A stretch of DNA of 64,000 nt from an uncultured Prochlorococcus sp. (lineage in GTDB: Bacteria; Cyanobacteriota; Cyanobacteriia; PCC-6307; Cyanobiaceae). The translations under genes were made by a program, and so were the position numbers. The notes under the pieces are model-generated. The model was not told the DNA's origin, did not search any database, and was given only the letters and a program-made list of their open reading frames with translations. Location: NCBI GenBank assembly GCA_902629395.1, contig CACOQT010000001.1, positions 102,876 through 166,875 on the forward strand. Reading direction: 5' to 3'. Numbering within the stretch: the first letter of the stretch is position 1; each line of letters begins with the position of its first letter. Shown one piece after another: positions 1-8,383 of this stretch.

Positions 1-305
1 TCTATCTCATTTTCGCTAATTGATGGCCAAAATTTTGATTCAATTATTTCTCCCTGAAAATCATCAGTATTTGTAACTCTACCTAATTGGATAATTCCTT
101 CATAAACTTTGGAGCCTCTTAAATAAGTTATTAATCTTGTCGCATTACCAATCGCTATTGGAAGTACCCCAGTAACGGAGGGATCTAAAGTTCCACTATG
201 GCCAATTTTTTTAATACCAAATACTTTGCGAAGTCTATTAACGCAATCATGAGAAGTAAGCCCAACAGGCTTATCAATGACAACAAATCCAAAAGGTGTT
301 TCCAA
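1..305 (-). CDS. truB: tRNA pseudouridine(55) synthase TruB, N-terminal part (cut by window edge)
   Basis: Makes pseudouridine 55 in the T-loop of tRNAs. The reverse strand reads [20 protein letters not shown] followed by [19 protein letters not shown], the TruB family signature that contains the catalytic aspartate (GTLDP). About 101 residues are visible; the remainder lies left of base 1. No ATG occurs in the frame: an in-frame TAG lies at about 327-329 and the first usable start is TTG at 305, which gives the start [12 protein letters not shown] expected for the family. It lies next to rpmA/rplU, separated only by a methyltransferase gene on the other strand. Confidence 0.9.
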   Translation of the reverse strand, partial: METPFGFVVIDKPVGLTSHDCVNRLRKVFGIKKIGHSGTLDPSVTGVLPIAIGNATRLITYLRGSKVYEGIIQLGRVTNTDDFQGEIIESKFWPSISENEI

Positions 306-376
306 AATTAATGTCTTTGGTTGAGGCTAATGTGAAAAGTTTGTTCAAGTAACCCTTAACATTTAGAGTTATAACC

Positions 377-390
377 CAGTGTGTACACTG
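377..390. repeat. Short inverted repeat in the truB/methyltransferase divergent spacer
   Basis: CAGTG (377-381) and CACTG (386-390) flank TGTA, 17 bases before the methyltransferase ATG. It could be an operator, but it is short enough to occur by chance. Confidence 0.3.
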
Positions 391-406
391 AGCCAAATAA
401 AATAAT

Positions 407-1153
407 ATGACTGATTTAGATCTAAGTATTTCCAGCTTCATTAATGATGGCTTCAATTTAAAAAAACACCTTATTGAATTCCTTCAAATTAATAATGATC
501 AATTAGAACAGAGGCTTATTAATGGCGTTGATGATTTGGCAGCTTTGCATCCAGGTGCATTTACTGAGAACAATGCTGGCGATTTTTACGAAGAAAAAGT
601 TGGAGATGCTCATTTGATAGATTTGGCATCTTGGCACTTAAATAGTTCTAATTACATAGCTGACACCCTTCGTCTACAACAAGAATTTGCTTCTGGAAAA
701 GTTTTAGATTTTGGAGGAGGGATAGGTACGCATGCTCTTGCAGCCTCTTTTTTAAAGGATGTTGAACATGTTTGGTTTGTGGACCTTAATCCTCAAAACC
801 GAAGTTTTGTAGAACATCGTTCTAGGGAATTGGGTATTGAAAATAAGATTTCGGTCTCCAGAGATTTAGAGAGCACCTCAGGTGTGATTTTTGATTCTCT
901 TGTTTGCTTAGATGTACTTGAACATCTTCCTGATCCAGCAAAACAACTAAAAATATTTTGGGAAAAACTAAGTCCAAAGGGGATAGCTATAATGAACTGG
1001 TATTTCTACAAAGGTAAAAACGGAGAGTATCCTTTTCACTTTGATGACCCTGATCTCATTGAGAATTTCTTTTCTACTTTACAGTCAAATTACATAGAGG
1101 TTTTTCATCCTTATTTAATAACAACGCGAGCTTACAAACCTCTAAAAAAATGA
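407..1153 (+). CDS. SAM-dependent class I methyltransferase, substrate unknown
   Basis: A 248-residue soluble protein. Motif I of Rossmann-fold methyltransferases (LDFGGGIGTHAL) is at about residues 98-109, and a motif IV-like segment (LVCLDVLEHLPDP) at about 163-176. The first 90 residues have no recognised domain. The protein resembles the broad Methyltransf_11/23 families; nothing shows whether the substrate is a lipid, a small molecule or a protein. It starts at an ATG 101 bases from the divergent truB start. Its stop nearly touches the rpmA stop on the other strand, so it is transcribed alone, inserted between truB and the ribosomal protein genes. Confidence 0.75.
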   Translation: MTDLDLSISSFINDGFNLKKHLIEFLQINNDQLEQRLINGVDDLAALHPGAFTENNAGDFYEEKVGDAHLIDLASWHLNSSNYIADTLRLQQEFASGKVLDFGGGIGTHALAASFLKDVEHVWFVDLNPQNRSFVEHRSRELGIENKISVSRDLESTSGVIFDSLVCLDVLEHLPDPAKQLKIFWEKLSPKGIAIMNWYFYKGKNGEYPFHFDDPDLIENFFSTLQSNYIEVFHPYLITTRAYKPLKK

Positions 1154-1154
1154 A

Positions 1155-1427
1155 TTAGGTATATTTCGTAGCAGAGATATTAATTCTTTTTCTATTTTTT
1201 AATCCTATGCGGATGCTTTCAAAATGAACTGAGCCATCTGTAAGAGCAAAAAGAGTATCGTCTTTGCCCCTGCCCACATTAACTCCTGGAAGGATAGAAG
1301 TTCCTCTTTGGCGAATAAGGATAGATCCCGCAGATACTTTTTCGCCTCCATAGGCTTTGACACCAAGTCTTTTTGAATTGGAATCTCTTCCATTCCTAGT
1401 TGAACCAGTTCCTTTTTTATGTGCCAT
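1155..1427 (-). CDS. rpmA: 50S ribosomal protein L27
   Basis: A 90-residue basic protein with the L27 opening [20 protein letters not shown] and the conserved block [28 protein letters not shown] (split over residues 36-62). L27 sits near the peptidyl transferase centre of the large subunit. It lies 24 bases downstream of rplU on the same strand, the usual bacterial rplU-rpmA pair. Confidence 0.97.
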   Translation of the reverse strand: MAHKKGTGSTRNGRDSNSKRLGVKAYGGEKVSAGSILIRQRGTSILPGVNVGRGKDDTLFALTDGSVHFESIRIGLKNRKRINISATKYT

Positions 1428-1451
1428 AATTCACGAAGTCTAAAATTTAAT

Positions 1452-1880
1452 TTATTTCGATTCTACTTTACTGGCAGTGGTTTTAGACTCTTTTGTTTCT
1501 TTTGATTTTTTAGTTTTTGAGGTAACTGATATCGACTGAACCAAAACCCTTGTAAGTTCTTGACGATGACCGTTTTTTCGCCTTGTCTTCTTCTTTGGTC
1601 TCATTTTATAAACTATTATTTTTGGACCTCTTCTGTGCTCCAATATTTTAATTTCGACCTTGGCATCTTTTACATAAGGCTTCCCAAGCTTAAGATCTTT
1701 GCCATCGTTAAGAAGAAGAACCTTGTCGATAGTTAAAACATCATTAACTTCTGCATGGTACCTATCTAAATCGTAATAACGGTTGGGTTGAAGCCAAAAC
1801 TGTTTTCCTGAGGCTTCGACTATTGCATATGTTTTATCTTGCGGAGTTTCTTTTTTGAGGGATGATTTTTTATCAGCCAT
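1452..1880 (-). CDS. rplU: 50S ribosomal protein L21 with a lysine-rich C-terminal tail
   Basis: Large-subunit ribosomal protein. The core reads YAIVEASGKQFWLQPNRYYDL and later VYKMRPKKKTRRKNGHRQ, typical of L21. About 25 extra residues at the C-terminus are rich in K, S, T and E and are probably disordered. The frame stays open to an ATG at 1895, but starting at 1880 gives the usual MADKK opening, so I prefer it. kaiB lies divergently upstream; in Synechococcus-type genomes kaiA usually sits in this neighbourhood, but here the gap is only about 150 bases. Confidence 0.95.
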   Translation of the reverse strand: MADKKSSLKKETPQDKTYAIVEASGKQFWLQPNRYYDLDRYHAEVNDVLTIDKVLLLNDGKDLKLGKPYVKDAKVEIKILEHRRGPKIIVYKMRPKKKTRRKNGHRQELTRVLVQSISVTSKTKKSKETKESKTTASKVESK

Positions 1881-2049
1881 AATTTTAGGTGACACGTTAA
1901 GGCTCGAAATAAAAGTAAGTAGATTTCCTTTCTTTTTATCGATTAAGCCCTAATCGTAATCGAAAAACAATTTATTATTTTGACTTTTTTAGGTAACTTA
2001 GTCAAGATCTAAGAGGGTAAATGCTCTATAGATGTTTTAGAGGTTTTAA

Positions 2050-2373
2050 ATGATTGCAAGAAAGACATACATTCTCAAGCTTTATGTGGCTGGGAATACA
2101 CCCAACTCTATGAGGGCCTTAAATACGTTGAGAGAAATCTTAGAAAGTGAATTTAAAGGTGTGTATGCTCTAAAAGTTATCGATGTTTTAAAAAGTCCTC
2201 AATTGGCCGAGGAAGATAAAATACTAGCCACACCAACTTTATCTAAGATTTTACCCCCACCTGTACGAAGAATAATTGGTGATCTTTCTGATAGAGAAAA
2301 AGTACTGATAGGACTAGACCTTTTGTATGATGAACTTACTGATCAAGAAATGTTTTACTCTTCAGATAAATAA
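2050..2373 (+). CDS. kaiB: Circadian clock protein KaiB
   Basis: A 107-residue thioredoxin-like clock protein. The family opening [18 protein letters not shown] (residues 7-24) and the block [20 protein letters not shown] are present. In the Synechococcus clock, KaiB changes fold, binds phosphorylated KaiC, sequesters KaiA and engages the output kinases. It is followed by kaiC on the same strand after 126 bases. No kaiA is present between rplU and kaiB or elsewhere in the window, which matches the known loss of kaiA in Prochlorococcus and its reduced, hourglass-like clock. Confidence 0.97.
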   Translation: MIARKTYILKLYVAGNTPNSMRALNTLREILESEFKGVYALKVIDVLKSPQLAEEDKILATPTLSKILPPPVRRIIGDLSDREKVLIGLDLLYDELTDQEMFYSSDK

Positions 2374-2499
2374 TTAATCATTTAGACAAGAAGTAAATGA
2401 ATTCTTAAGCCCAACTAATATCTAAGCATTTATGTATGTTTGTTGATTATGTTTTGTATGTAATAGCTTTTAGCGTTCTTCAATAAAAATTCGACCAAA

Positions 2500-4002
2500 A
2501 TGCATGTACAAAAACTCCCCACTGGAATTGAGGGCTTTGATGATATTTGTCATGGTGGGTTACCAAATGCACGCAGCACGTTAGTTAGCGGGACATCTGG
2601 AACTGGTAAGACAGTTTTCTCTCTGCAATATCTTCATCATGGAATATGTAATTTTGATGAACCAGGGATCTTTGTAACTTTTGAAGAATCACCTTTAGAT
2701 ATAGTTCGGAATGCTGCAAGCTTTGGTTGGGATTTACAAGGATTAATTGACCAAAATAAACTTTTTATTTTAGATGCATCTCCAGATCCAGATGGTCAGG
2801 ACGTAGCAGGAAGTTTTGACTTGTCAGGATTAATTGAGAGAATTAGTTATGCCATTAGAAAGTTCAAAGCTAAGAGAGTAGCCATAGATTCAATGACAGC
2901 TGTTTTTCAACAATATGACGCTATATATGTTGTCAGAAGAGAGATTTTTCGGTTAATTGCAAGACTGAAAGAAATTGGTGTGACTACTGTCATGACCACC
3001 GAAAGAATAGAAGAATACGGACCAATTGCGCGATATGGAGTTGAGGAATTTGTCTCTGATAATGTTGTTATTTTGAGAAATGTCTTGGAAGCAGAGAAGA
3101 GGAGGAGGACTGTAGAGATTTTGAAATTAAGAGGAACTACTCATATGAAAGGTGAATTCCCTTTTACAATGGGACCTCAAGGGATAGTTGCATTTCCTTT
3201 AGGTGCTATGAGGCTTACGCAAAGATCCTCGAATATCCGTATTAGTTCTGGTGTTCCCGATTTAGATGAAATGTGCGGAGGGGGATATTTTCAAGACTCA
3301 ATTATTCTCGCAACTGGTGCGACTGGCACTGGGAAAACCATGTTGGTTTCGAAGTTTGTTGAAGATGCATATATGCATAAAGAGAGAACGATACTTTTCG
3401 CATATGAAGAATCAAGAGCACAACTTCTTCGAAATGCAACTAGTTGGGGAATTGATTTTGAAAAAATGGAATCTGATGGATTATTAAAGATTATTTGTGC
3501 TTATCCAGAGTCAACAGGTTTGGAGGATCATCTGCAAATCATCAAATCCGAGATTAATGAATTTAAACCTTCCCGAATGGCGATTGATTCTCTATCTGCA
3601 TTAGCGAGAGGTGTAAGTTTGAATGCATTTAGACAGTTTGTTATTGGAGTAACTGGTTATGCAAAACAGGAAGAAATAGCTGGATTTTTTACAAATACTG
3701 CGGAAGAATTTATGGGAAGCCACTCAATTACTGATTCTCATATTTCAACAATAACTGATACTATCTTACTTTTGCAATATGTAGAAATAAGGGGGGAAAT
3801 GGCAAGAGCAATAAATGTTTTTAAGATGAGAGGATCCTGGCATGATAAAAGGATACGTGAATATATCATTACTAATGAGGGACCAGAGATTAAAGATTCA
3901 TTTTCTAATTTTGAACAGATATTTAGTGGAGCCCCTCATCGTGTTAACCCAGAAGAGCAGTTGCCTGGTGTTTTCAAAAGCATCGAATCAACTGACGGAT
4001 AA
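2500..4002 (+). CDS. kaiC: Circadian clock ATPase/autokinase KaiC
   Basis: A 500-residue double RecA-like ATPase, slightly shorter than the 519 residues in Synechococcus elongatus. Walker A motifs are GTSGTGKT (31-38, CI domain) and GATGTGKT (273-280, CII domain). The CII phosphorylation site region SHISTITDT is intact; S416 and T417 correspond to S431 and T432. All catalytic blocks look intact, so the protein should hydrolyse ATP and autophosphorylate even without kaiA. The tail after residue 475 differs from S. elongatus, in the segment where KaiA binds. Its stop is 2 bases from the nblS stop on the opposite strand, with no visible terminator between. Confidence 0.98.
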   Translation: MHVQKLPTGIEGFDDICHGGLPNARSTLVSGTSGTGKTVFSLQYLHHGICNFDEPGIFVTFEESPLDIVRNAASFGWDLQGLIDQNKLFILDASPDPDGQDVAGSFDLSGLIERISYAIRKFKAKRVAIDSMTAVFQQYDAIYVVRREIFRLIARLKEIGVTTVMTTERIEEYGPIARYGVEEFVSDNVVILRNVLEAEKRRRTVEILKLRGTTHMKGEFPFTMGPQGIVAFPLGAMRLTQRSSNIRISSGVPDLDEMCGGGYFQDSIILATGATGTGKTMLVSKFVEDAYMHKERTILFAYEESRAQLLRNATSWGIDFEKMESDGLLKIICAYPESTGLEDHLQIIKSEINEFKPSRMAIDSLSALARGVSLNAFRQFVIGVTGYAKQEEIAGFFTNTAEEFMGSHSITDSHISTITDTILLLQYVEIRGEMARAINVFKMRGSWHDKRIREYIITNEGPEIKDSFSNFEQIFSGAPHRVNPEEQLPGVFKSIESTDG

Positions 4003-4004
4003 TT

Positions 4005-6077
4005 CTATTTGATAAAAGATTTTTCATTTTCAAGTTCCCAATTTTTTCTTGCTGATTTTAGTAATAGCTGATCAGCATCTGAATCCTCTAGAGGAAGTTC
4101 AAACCAAAAAGTAGTTCCAGTATTTGGTTCGCTAGCCATTCTTATTTCACTTCCGTGTTTATCAACGATTCCTTTGACAATTGAAAGCCCAAGTCCAGTT
4201 CCAACTTCAGTATGAACTGAATCTTCAACTCTATAAAAACGTTCAAATATTCTTTGTTGATCAATTTCAGAAATGCCACATCCTGTATCAGATACTTCAA
4301 CTCTGATTTTTGGGATCGGAGACAATATCTCACAATGAGGAGCCTTATTGTCTTGATCAACTGGAGAAGCAACGCATATGTCAGGCCATGTGTAGGCTTT
4401 TAAATTTATTGTTCCTCCTTCGTGACTAAACTTGAGCGCATTGCCGACAAGATTGTCTAACACCTGAAGAATCATATCCCAGTTACCTAAAACAAATGCA
4501 AGATTATTTTCAACATTTAGAGTTAACTTTACATTTTTATCTTCAGCATTGAGTTTATAGTTCCTCAGTGTTTGCTCCATTGCTTCTTTTATACTTAGTG
4601 GTTCTAGTTGGATCGTCCTTCCAGACTCAAGCTTGGATAAGTCAAGAACATCATTGACTAATCGTGTGAGTCTATCTGTCTCAGAATTTGCTACACCCAA
4701 AAATTCCTTTTGCTCATCTTTAGTGAGTTGTTCGCCTAGATCGTAAAGAGTCTCCACATAGCTCTTGATGTTAAATAATGGTGTTCTTAATTCGTGAGAA
4801 ACATTACTAATGAATCTTTTTTGTGCAGCATTTAATTGCACTTCTCGAGTGAGATCTTGAACTGTTACGGCAATGCCCTTAATGTTTTCTCCTGTGGTAT
4901 CTCTGACTGACTTTAGGACTATACGAAGTGTTCTTGGTGGTTCCTCAAGATTGCATCTCAAATCATCACTATCTCCAAAGTTGCTTAAAAGAGAGGTTAT
5001 TGGCGTTTCTAGTTCTTTTTCAAGAGAGTCAGGAAGTTGACTCAATAATTTTTGACCTTCAAGATTTCTCCCCTCCCAGCGAAAGAGTCTTCTGGCTGTG
5101 GGGTTGACCAAAACAATGTTTCCTTGTTCGTCAAGAAGCAGAGCTCCATCTGCCATCGTGGCAATAAGAGATTGCTGTTTGACCTGAGCAGCTTTCAGTT
5201 CTTCTATATTTGCAGCGTCATAGTCCTCCAGTCTGGATGCCATTGCATTAAATCCTGTTAATAGTTCTCCCAGTTCTCCACTCATAGGGAGATCGACTCT
5301 TGATTTGAAATTACCTTTGGCAATCTCTCTTACTCCGACAACTAATTCTCTAATTGGCCGAGTAATTGTGAGAGCATTAAATACTGCTCCAATTATTACT
5401 AAAACCCAGATAGAAATAAAAACTGCAACAGTAATCTCTCTCGTCAACGCTGCTGTTGCAAGAGCTTTTTTATTTGGGGTGACTCCCAACGCTAAGGTTC
5501 CTAGATACTCACCCTTCCAAAGCATGGGAACAAAAACATCAGTTACCTGTCCTTGTGGAGTTGAATGTTGTCTAACTAACGGAAATTGAGGTTGTTTTTT
5601 TAATTCAGTTGGTAGTTTTAGCTTACGCGTTAACTGTAAAGCACCTTCATCTTCAGATTCTGAAGCTGTAGCACTTACTGGAATACCCAGCTTTACAAAG
5701 CCGTCTGGATCAGTAAAGAAAATGTATCTTAAATTTCTACTCGAACGCCAAAACTTTTCTGCTACGTTGAAGAGCTCTCTGCTTTGATTGTTCGCGACAA
5801 GCTCAGTCACATTACCTGATAATAGTAATCCTAGATCTCTTGCATACCTAGTATCGTTCATTCCAGCATCTTTTTGTATGCTACTCAAAGCGAAAAATGT
5901 AATAAGTGTCATTATGAAACTGACTACTAGCGTTCCAAATGCTAGTAATTTTGACCTTAAATTAAATCTTGCCCACCATAACTTTATTTTTTCTAATATA
6001 CTCAAATCATCTAATAATTGACTTTCTTTAGATGTTGAGAAAGTATTATCGTTATCTAAATTTGAATTTTTCATCAA
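4005..6077 (-). CDS. nblS: Membrane sensor histidine kinase NblS (Hik33/DspA type)
   Basis: A 690-residue kinase. Order: short cytoplasmic N-terminus, membrane helix at about 43-66, extracytoplasmic sensor loop to about 215, second helix at about 220-245, HAMP linker (ITRPIRELVVGVREIAKGNF), PAS domain at about 305-410, HisKA with the phospho-acceptor His428 (SNVSHELRTP), and an HATPase_c domain (N box DNLVGNALKF, G boxes DTGCGIS and GTGLGLSIVKG). The domain order, length and position beside purD and kaiC match cyanobacterial NblS, which with RpaB controls photosynthesis and high-light genes including hli. A second ATG one codon in could be the start. Confidence 0.9.
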   Translation of the reverse strand: MMKNSNLDNDNTFSTSKESQLLDDLSILEKIKLWWARFNLRSKLLAFGTLVVSFIMTLITFFALSSIQKDAGMNDTRYARDLGLLLSGNVTELVANNQSRELFNVAEKFWRSSRNLRYIFFTDPDGFVKLGIPVSATASESEDEGALQLTRKLKLPTELKKQPQFPLVRQHSTPQGQVTDVFVPMLWKGEYLGTLALGVTPNKKALATAALTREITVAVFISIWVLVIIGAVFNALTITRPIRELVVGVREIAKGNFKSRVDLPMSGELGELLTGFNAMASRLEDYDAANIEELKAAQVKQQSLIATMADGALLLDEQGNIVLVNPTARRLFRWEGRNLEGQKLLSQLPDSLEKELETPITSLLSNFGDSDDLRCNLEEPPRTLRIVLKSVRDTTGENIKGIAVTVQDLTREVQLNAAQKRFISNVSHELRTPLFNIKSYVETLYDLGEQLTKDEQKEFLGVANSETDRLTRLVNDVLDLSKLESGRTIQLEPLSIKEAMEQTLRNYKLNAEDKNVKLTLNVENNLAFVLGNWDMILQVLDNLVGNALKFSHEGGTINLKAYTWPDICVASPVDQDNKAPHCEILSPIPKIRVEVSDTGCGISEIDQQRIFERFYRVEDSVHTEVGTGLGLSIVKGIVDKHGSEIRMASEPNTGTTFWFELPLEDSDADQLLLKSARKNWELENEKSFIK

Positions 6078-6098
6078 TTATGAATTATAAGAATTAGA

Positions 6099-7403
6099 TT
6101 AAATGTCTCTTACTTGATAACCTATATCTTTTCGAAATTGCATACCCTCAAAATTAATATCTTTTAAGTTAGAATAGGCCAAATCGAATGCTTTGTCGAA
6201 GGTCTCTCCCTGAGCAACTATTGAAAGAACTCTTCCGCCCGAAGTGATTATGTTGTCGAATTTATCGATTGTGGTTCCAGCGTGAAAAATTTGTAGAGAA
6301 GGGTTTGATTCAACGTTAATACTTATCTTGCTACCTTTGATAGGATTTTCAGGGTAACCCTCAGACGCCGCAACTACACAAGCACTGCAGTGAGATTTGA
6401 ATGTTAGTTTTGGTGCGTTTTCAATCTCTCCTCGAGCACAAGCATAAAGTACAGAGGCAAATTCTTCTCCCATTAAGGGCATTAAAGCTTGACACTCTGG
6501 ATCGCCAAAGCGGCAATTAAATTCGATGACTTTTGGTCCATTAGCCGTAAGCATTAAACCTGCATAAATGACACCAATATATTTGATTTTCTTTTTTTTC
6601 AAGCCTTCCAAAGTTGGGATAAGCACCACTTCAGTTAAGTCTTTAAGATCTTTATCGTTTATTAAGCGTGCAGGTGCATAAGCCCCCATCCCGCCTGTAT
6701 TTGGGCCATTGTCTCCATCAAGTAGTCTTTTGTGATCCTGTGCTGGGGGAATTACAATTAACTTTTCTCCATCACAAAGAGCAAAAATTGAAACTTCAGG
6801 CCCTTCAATTTTTTCTTCTAAAATAACTTTTTTCCCCGCAGAGCCAAACTTCCCTGAAAATACTTCCTTAATTGCCTCTTTGGATTGATCAATGGTTTCA
6901 CTAACACATACACCTTTACCTGCAGCCAAACCATCGGCTTTGATGACCAAAGGTTGGTTGTATCTTTCAAGAATGTTTAGTGCTTCCTCCTCAGAGTCTG
7001 TTGACCAATATTTTGCCGTAGGAATTTTATTTTCAACCATAAACGCCTTAGACCACTCTTTACTTGCCTCTAGTTGAGCACCATCCTTCCCTGGGCCGAA
7101 AACTGTAAGGCCTGCCTCTCTCATTTCATCTGCTAAGCCCTCGGCTAAAGGGACTTCAGGTCCGATGATGATTAAATTAATTTTTAGATTCTTACAATTT
7201 TCAATAATTGATTTTTTGTCTGCAGATTTGGTATTTAGACAAATACATTTTTCAAAGTTGGCTGTTCCACCATTACCTGGACAAACATATATTTGTTCAA
7301 TCAATTGATTTTTTGATAAAGCCCACGCTATGGAGTTTTCTCTACCTCCGCTCCCAACAATTAATATTCTTTTAAAATCTACGCTCTTTTGATACTTTGT
7401 CAT
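6099..7403 (-). CDS. purD: Phosphoribosylamine--glycine ligase (GAR synthetase)
   Basis: Second step of purine synthesis: joins phosphoribosylamine and glycine using ATP. 434 residues, normal length. The N-terminal glycine loop (ILIVGSGGRENSIAWAL), the ATP-grasp segment (LVIKADGLAAGKGV), PGNGGT and GDPECQALMPLM are all present. It lies 21 bases upstream of nblS on the same strand, so the two may be co-transcribed. purC is divergent across a 182-base spacer. Confidence 0.97.
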   Translation of the reverse strand: MTKYQKSVDFKRILIVGSGGRENSIAWALSKNQLIEQIYVCPGNGGTANFEKCICLNTKSADKKSIIENCKNLKINLIIIGPEVPLAEGLADEMREAGLTVFGPGKDGAQLEASKEWSKAFMVENKIPTAKYWSTDSEEEALNILERYNQPLVIKADGLAAGKGVCVSETIDQSKEAIKEVFSGKFGSAGKKVILEEKIEGPEVSIFALCDGEKLIVIPPAQDHKRLLDGDNGPNTGGMGAYAPARLINDKDLKDLTEVVLIPTLEGLKKKKIKYIGVIYAGLMLTANGPKVIEFNCRFGDPECQALMPLMGEEFASVLYACARGEIENAPKLTFKSHCSACVVAASEGYPENPIKGSKISINVESNPSLQIFHAGTTIDKFDNIITSGGRVLSIVAQGETFDKAFDLAYSNLKDINFEGMQFRKDIGYQVRDI

Positions 7404-7558
7404 GGCCCTCGTGCTTAAGAAAAAATAGGTTTAGTGTTTTTGGCAATAGCTACTTGAAAGTCTTAGATTAATATTTTAGGAAAATTATTTAGATGTTTTG
7501 AGTTTAGGTTTTAAATAAAATTGTCTTGATTGTGGTGATTTTTTCAGCATTGTCTCTT

Positions 7559-7564
7559 TATACT
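7559..7564 (+). promoter_or_regulatory. Possible -10 element of purC
   Basis: TATACT lies 21 bases before the purC ATG, followed by an AGAGG ribosome-binding motif at 7576-7580. No convincing -35 box is spaced correctly. This is a motif match only. Confidence 0.3.
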
Positions 7565-7585
7565 AATGAGATATAAGAGGTATTA

Positions 7586-8329
7586 ATGAATCATATCCAA
7601 GGATCGCTAATTTATGAAGGGAAGGCAAAACGAATTTTTTCGTCCGAGGATCCAAATAGGGTTCTAATAGAGTTCAAGAATGATGCTACTGCTTTTAACG
7701 CAAAAAAACGATCAGAGATTGACGGTAAAGGACGACTAAATTGCAGGATTTCTGGGGCTCTTTTTAAATTGCTCGAAGCAAATGGAATTCCTACACACTT
7801 TTTAGAACTTCATTCGGAAACAATTATGTTCGCGGATAAGGTCAATGTAATTCCTTTGGAGGTTGTCATTCGCAATATCGCTACAGGTTCATTATGTAGA
7901 GAGACACCAATCAATCATGGGACAATATTAAACCCTCCACTCCTCGATTTTTATTACAAAGATGATCAATTGGGAGATCCTATCCTCACAGAAAGAAGAT
8001 TAAAGCTGCTTGACTTGATTAATGCTTCTCAAAAAGAAGAAGTAGAGGAAATTACTGAAAGTGTAAATAAAATTTTGAAAGAATATTTTGATTCACTCGA
8101 TTTAATACTAGTTGACTTTAAGTTGGAGTTTGGTTTTAACTCATTGGGTAAAATTGTTGTAGCAGATGAAATAAGTCCAGATAATTGTAGGTTTTGGGAT
8201 AAAAAAAATTCTGATCCTCAAGATAGGATCCTTGACAAAGATCGCTTTCGGCAAGATCTTGGAGGGGTGATAGATGCTTATGAGGAGATTTTTAAACGTA
8301 TAGAAAATTTCTCCTCCAATGCTTCTTGA
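7586..8329 (+). CDS. purC: SAICAR synthetase
   Basis: Phosphoribosylaminoimidazole-succinocarboxamide synthase of purine synthesis. 247 residues, with the opening [31 protein letters not shown] and the conserved [13 protein letters not shown] and [13 protein letters not shown] segments (split here for length). An AGAGG motif precedes the ATG by 5 bases. It is divergent from purD and 54 bases upstream of bamA. Confidence 0.97.
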   Translation: MNHIQGSLIYEGKAKRIFSSEDPNRVLIEFKNDATAFNAKKRSEIDGKGRLNCRISGALFKLLEANGIPTHFLELHSETIMFADKVNVIPLEVVIRNIATGSLCRETPINHGTILNPPLLDFYYKDDQLGDPILTERRLKLLDLINASQKEEVEEITESVNKILKEYFDSLDLILVDFKLEFGFNSLGKIVVADEISPDNCRFWDKKNSDPQDRILDKDRFRQDLGGVIDAYEEIFKRIENFSSNAS

Positions 8330-8336
8330 CTAAATT

Positions 8337-8352
8337 ATTCTTAGCTAAGAAT
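8337..8352. repeat. Perfect 16-bp palindrome between purC and bamA
   Basis: ATTCTTAGCTAAGAAT reads identically on both strands, starts 8 bases after the purC stop and ends 31 bases before the bamA ATG. It has no U-tract, so it is not a standard terminator; a dimeric repressor site controlling the envelope operon is one possibility. Confidence 0.6.
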
Positions 8353-8383
8353 TCCTTAACTTAATTGAATTTCTTTAAAATTT

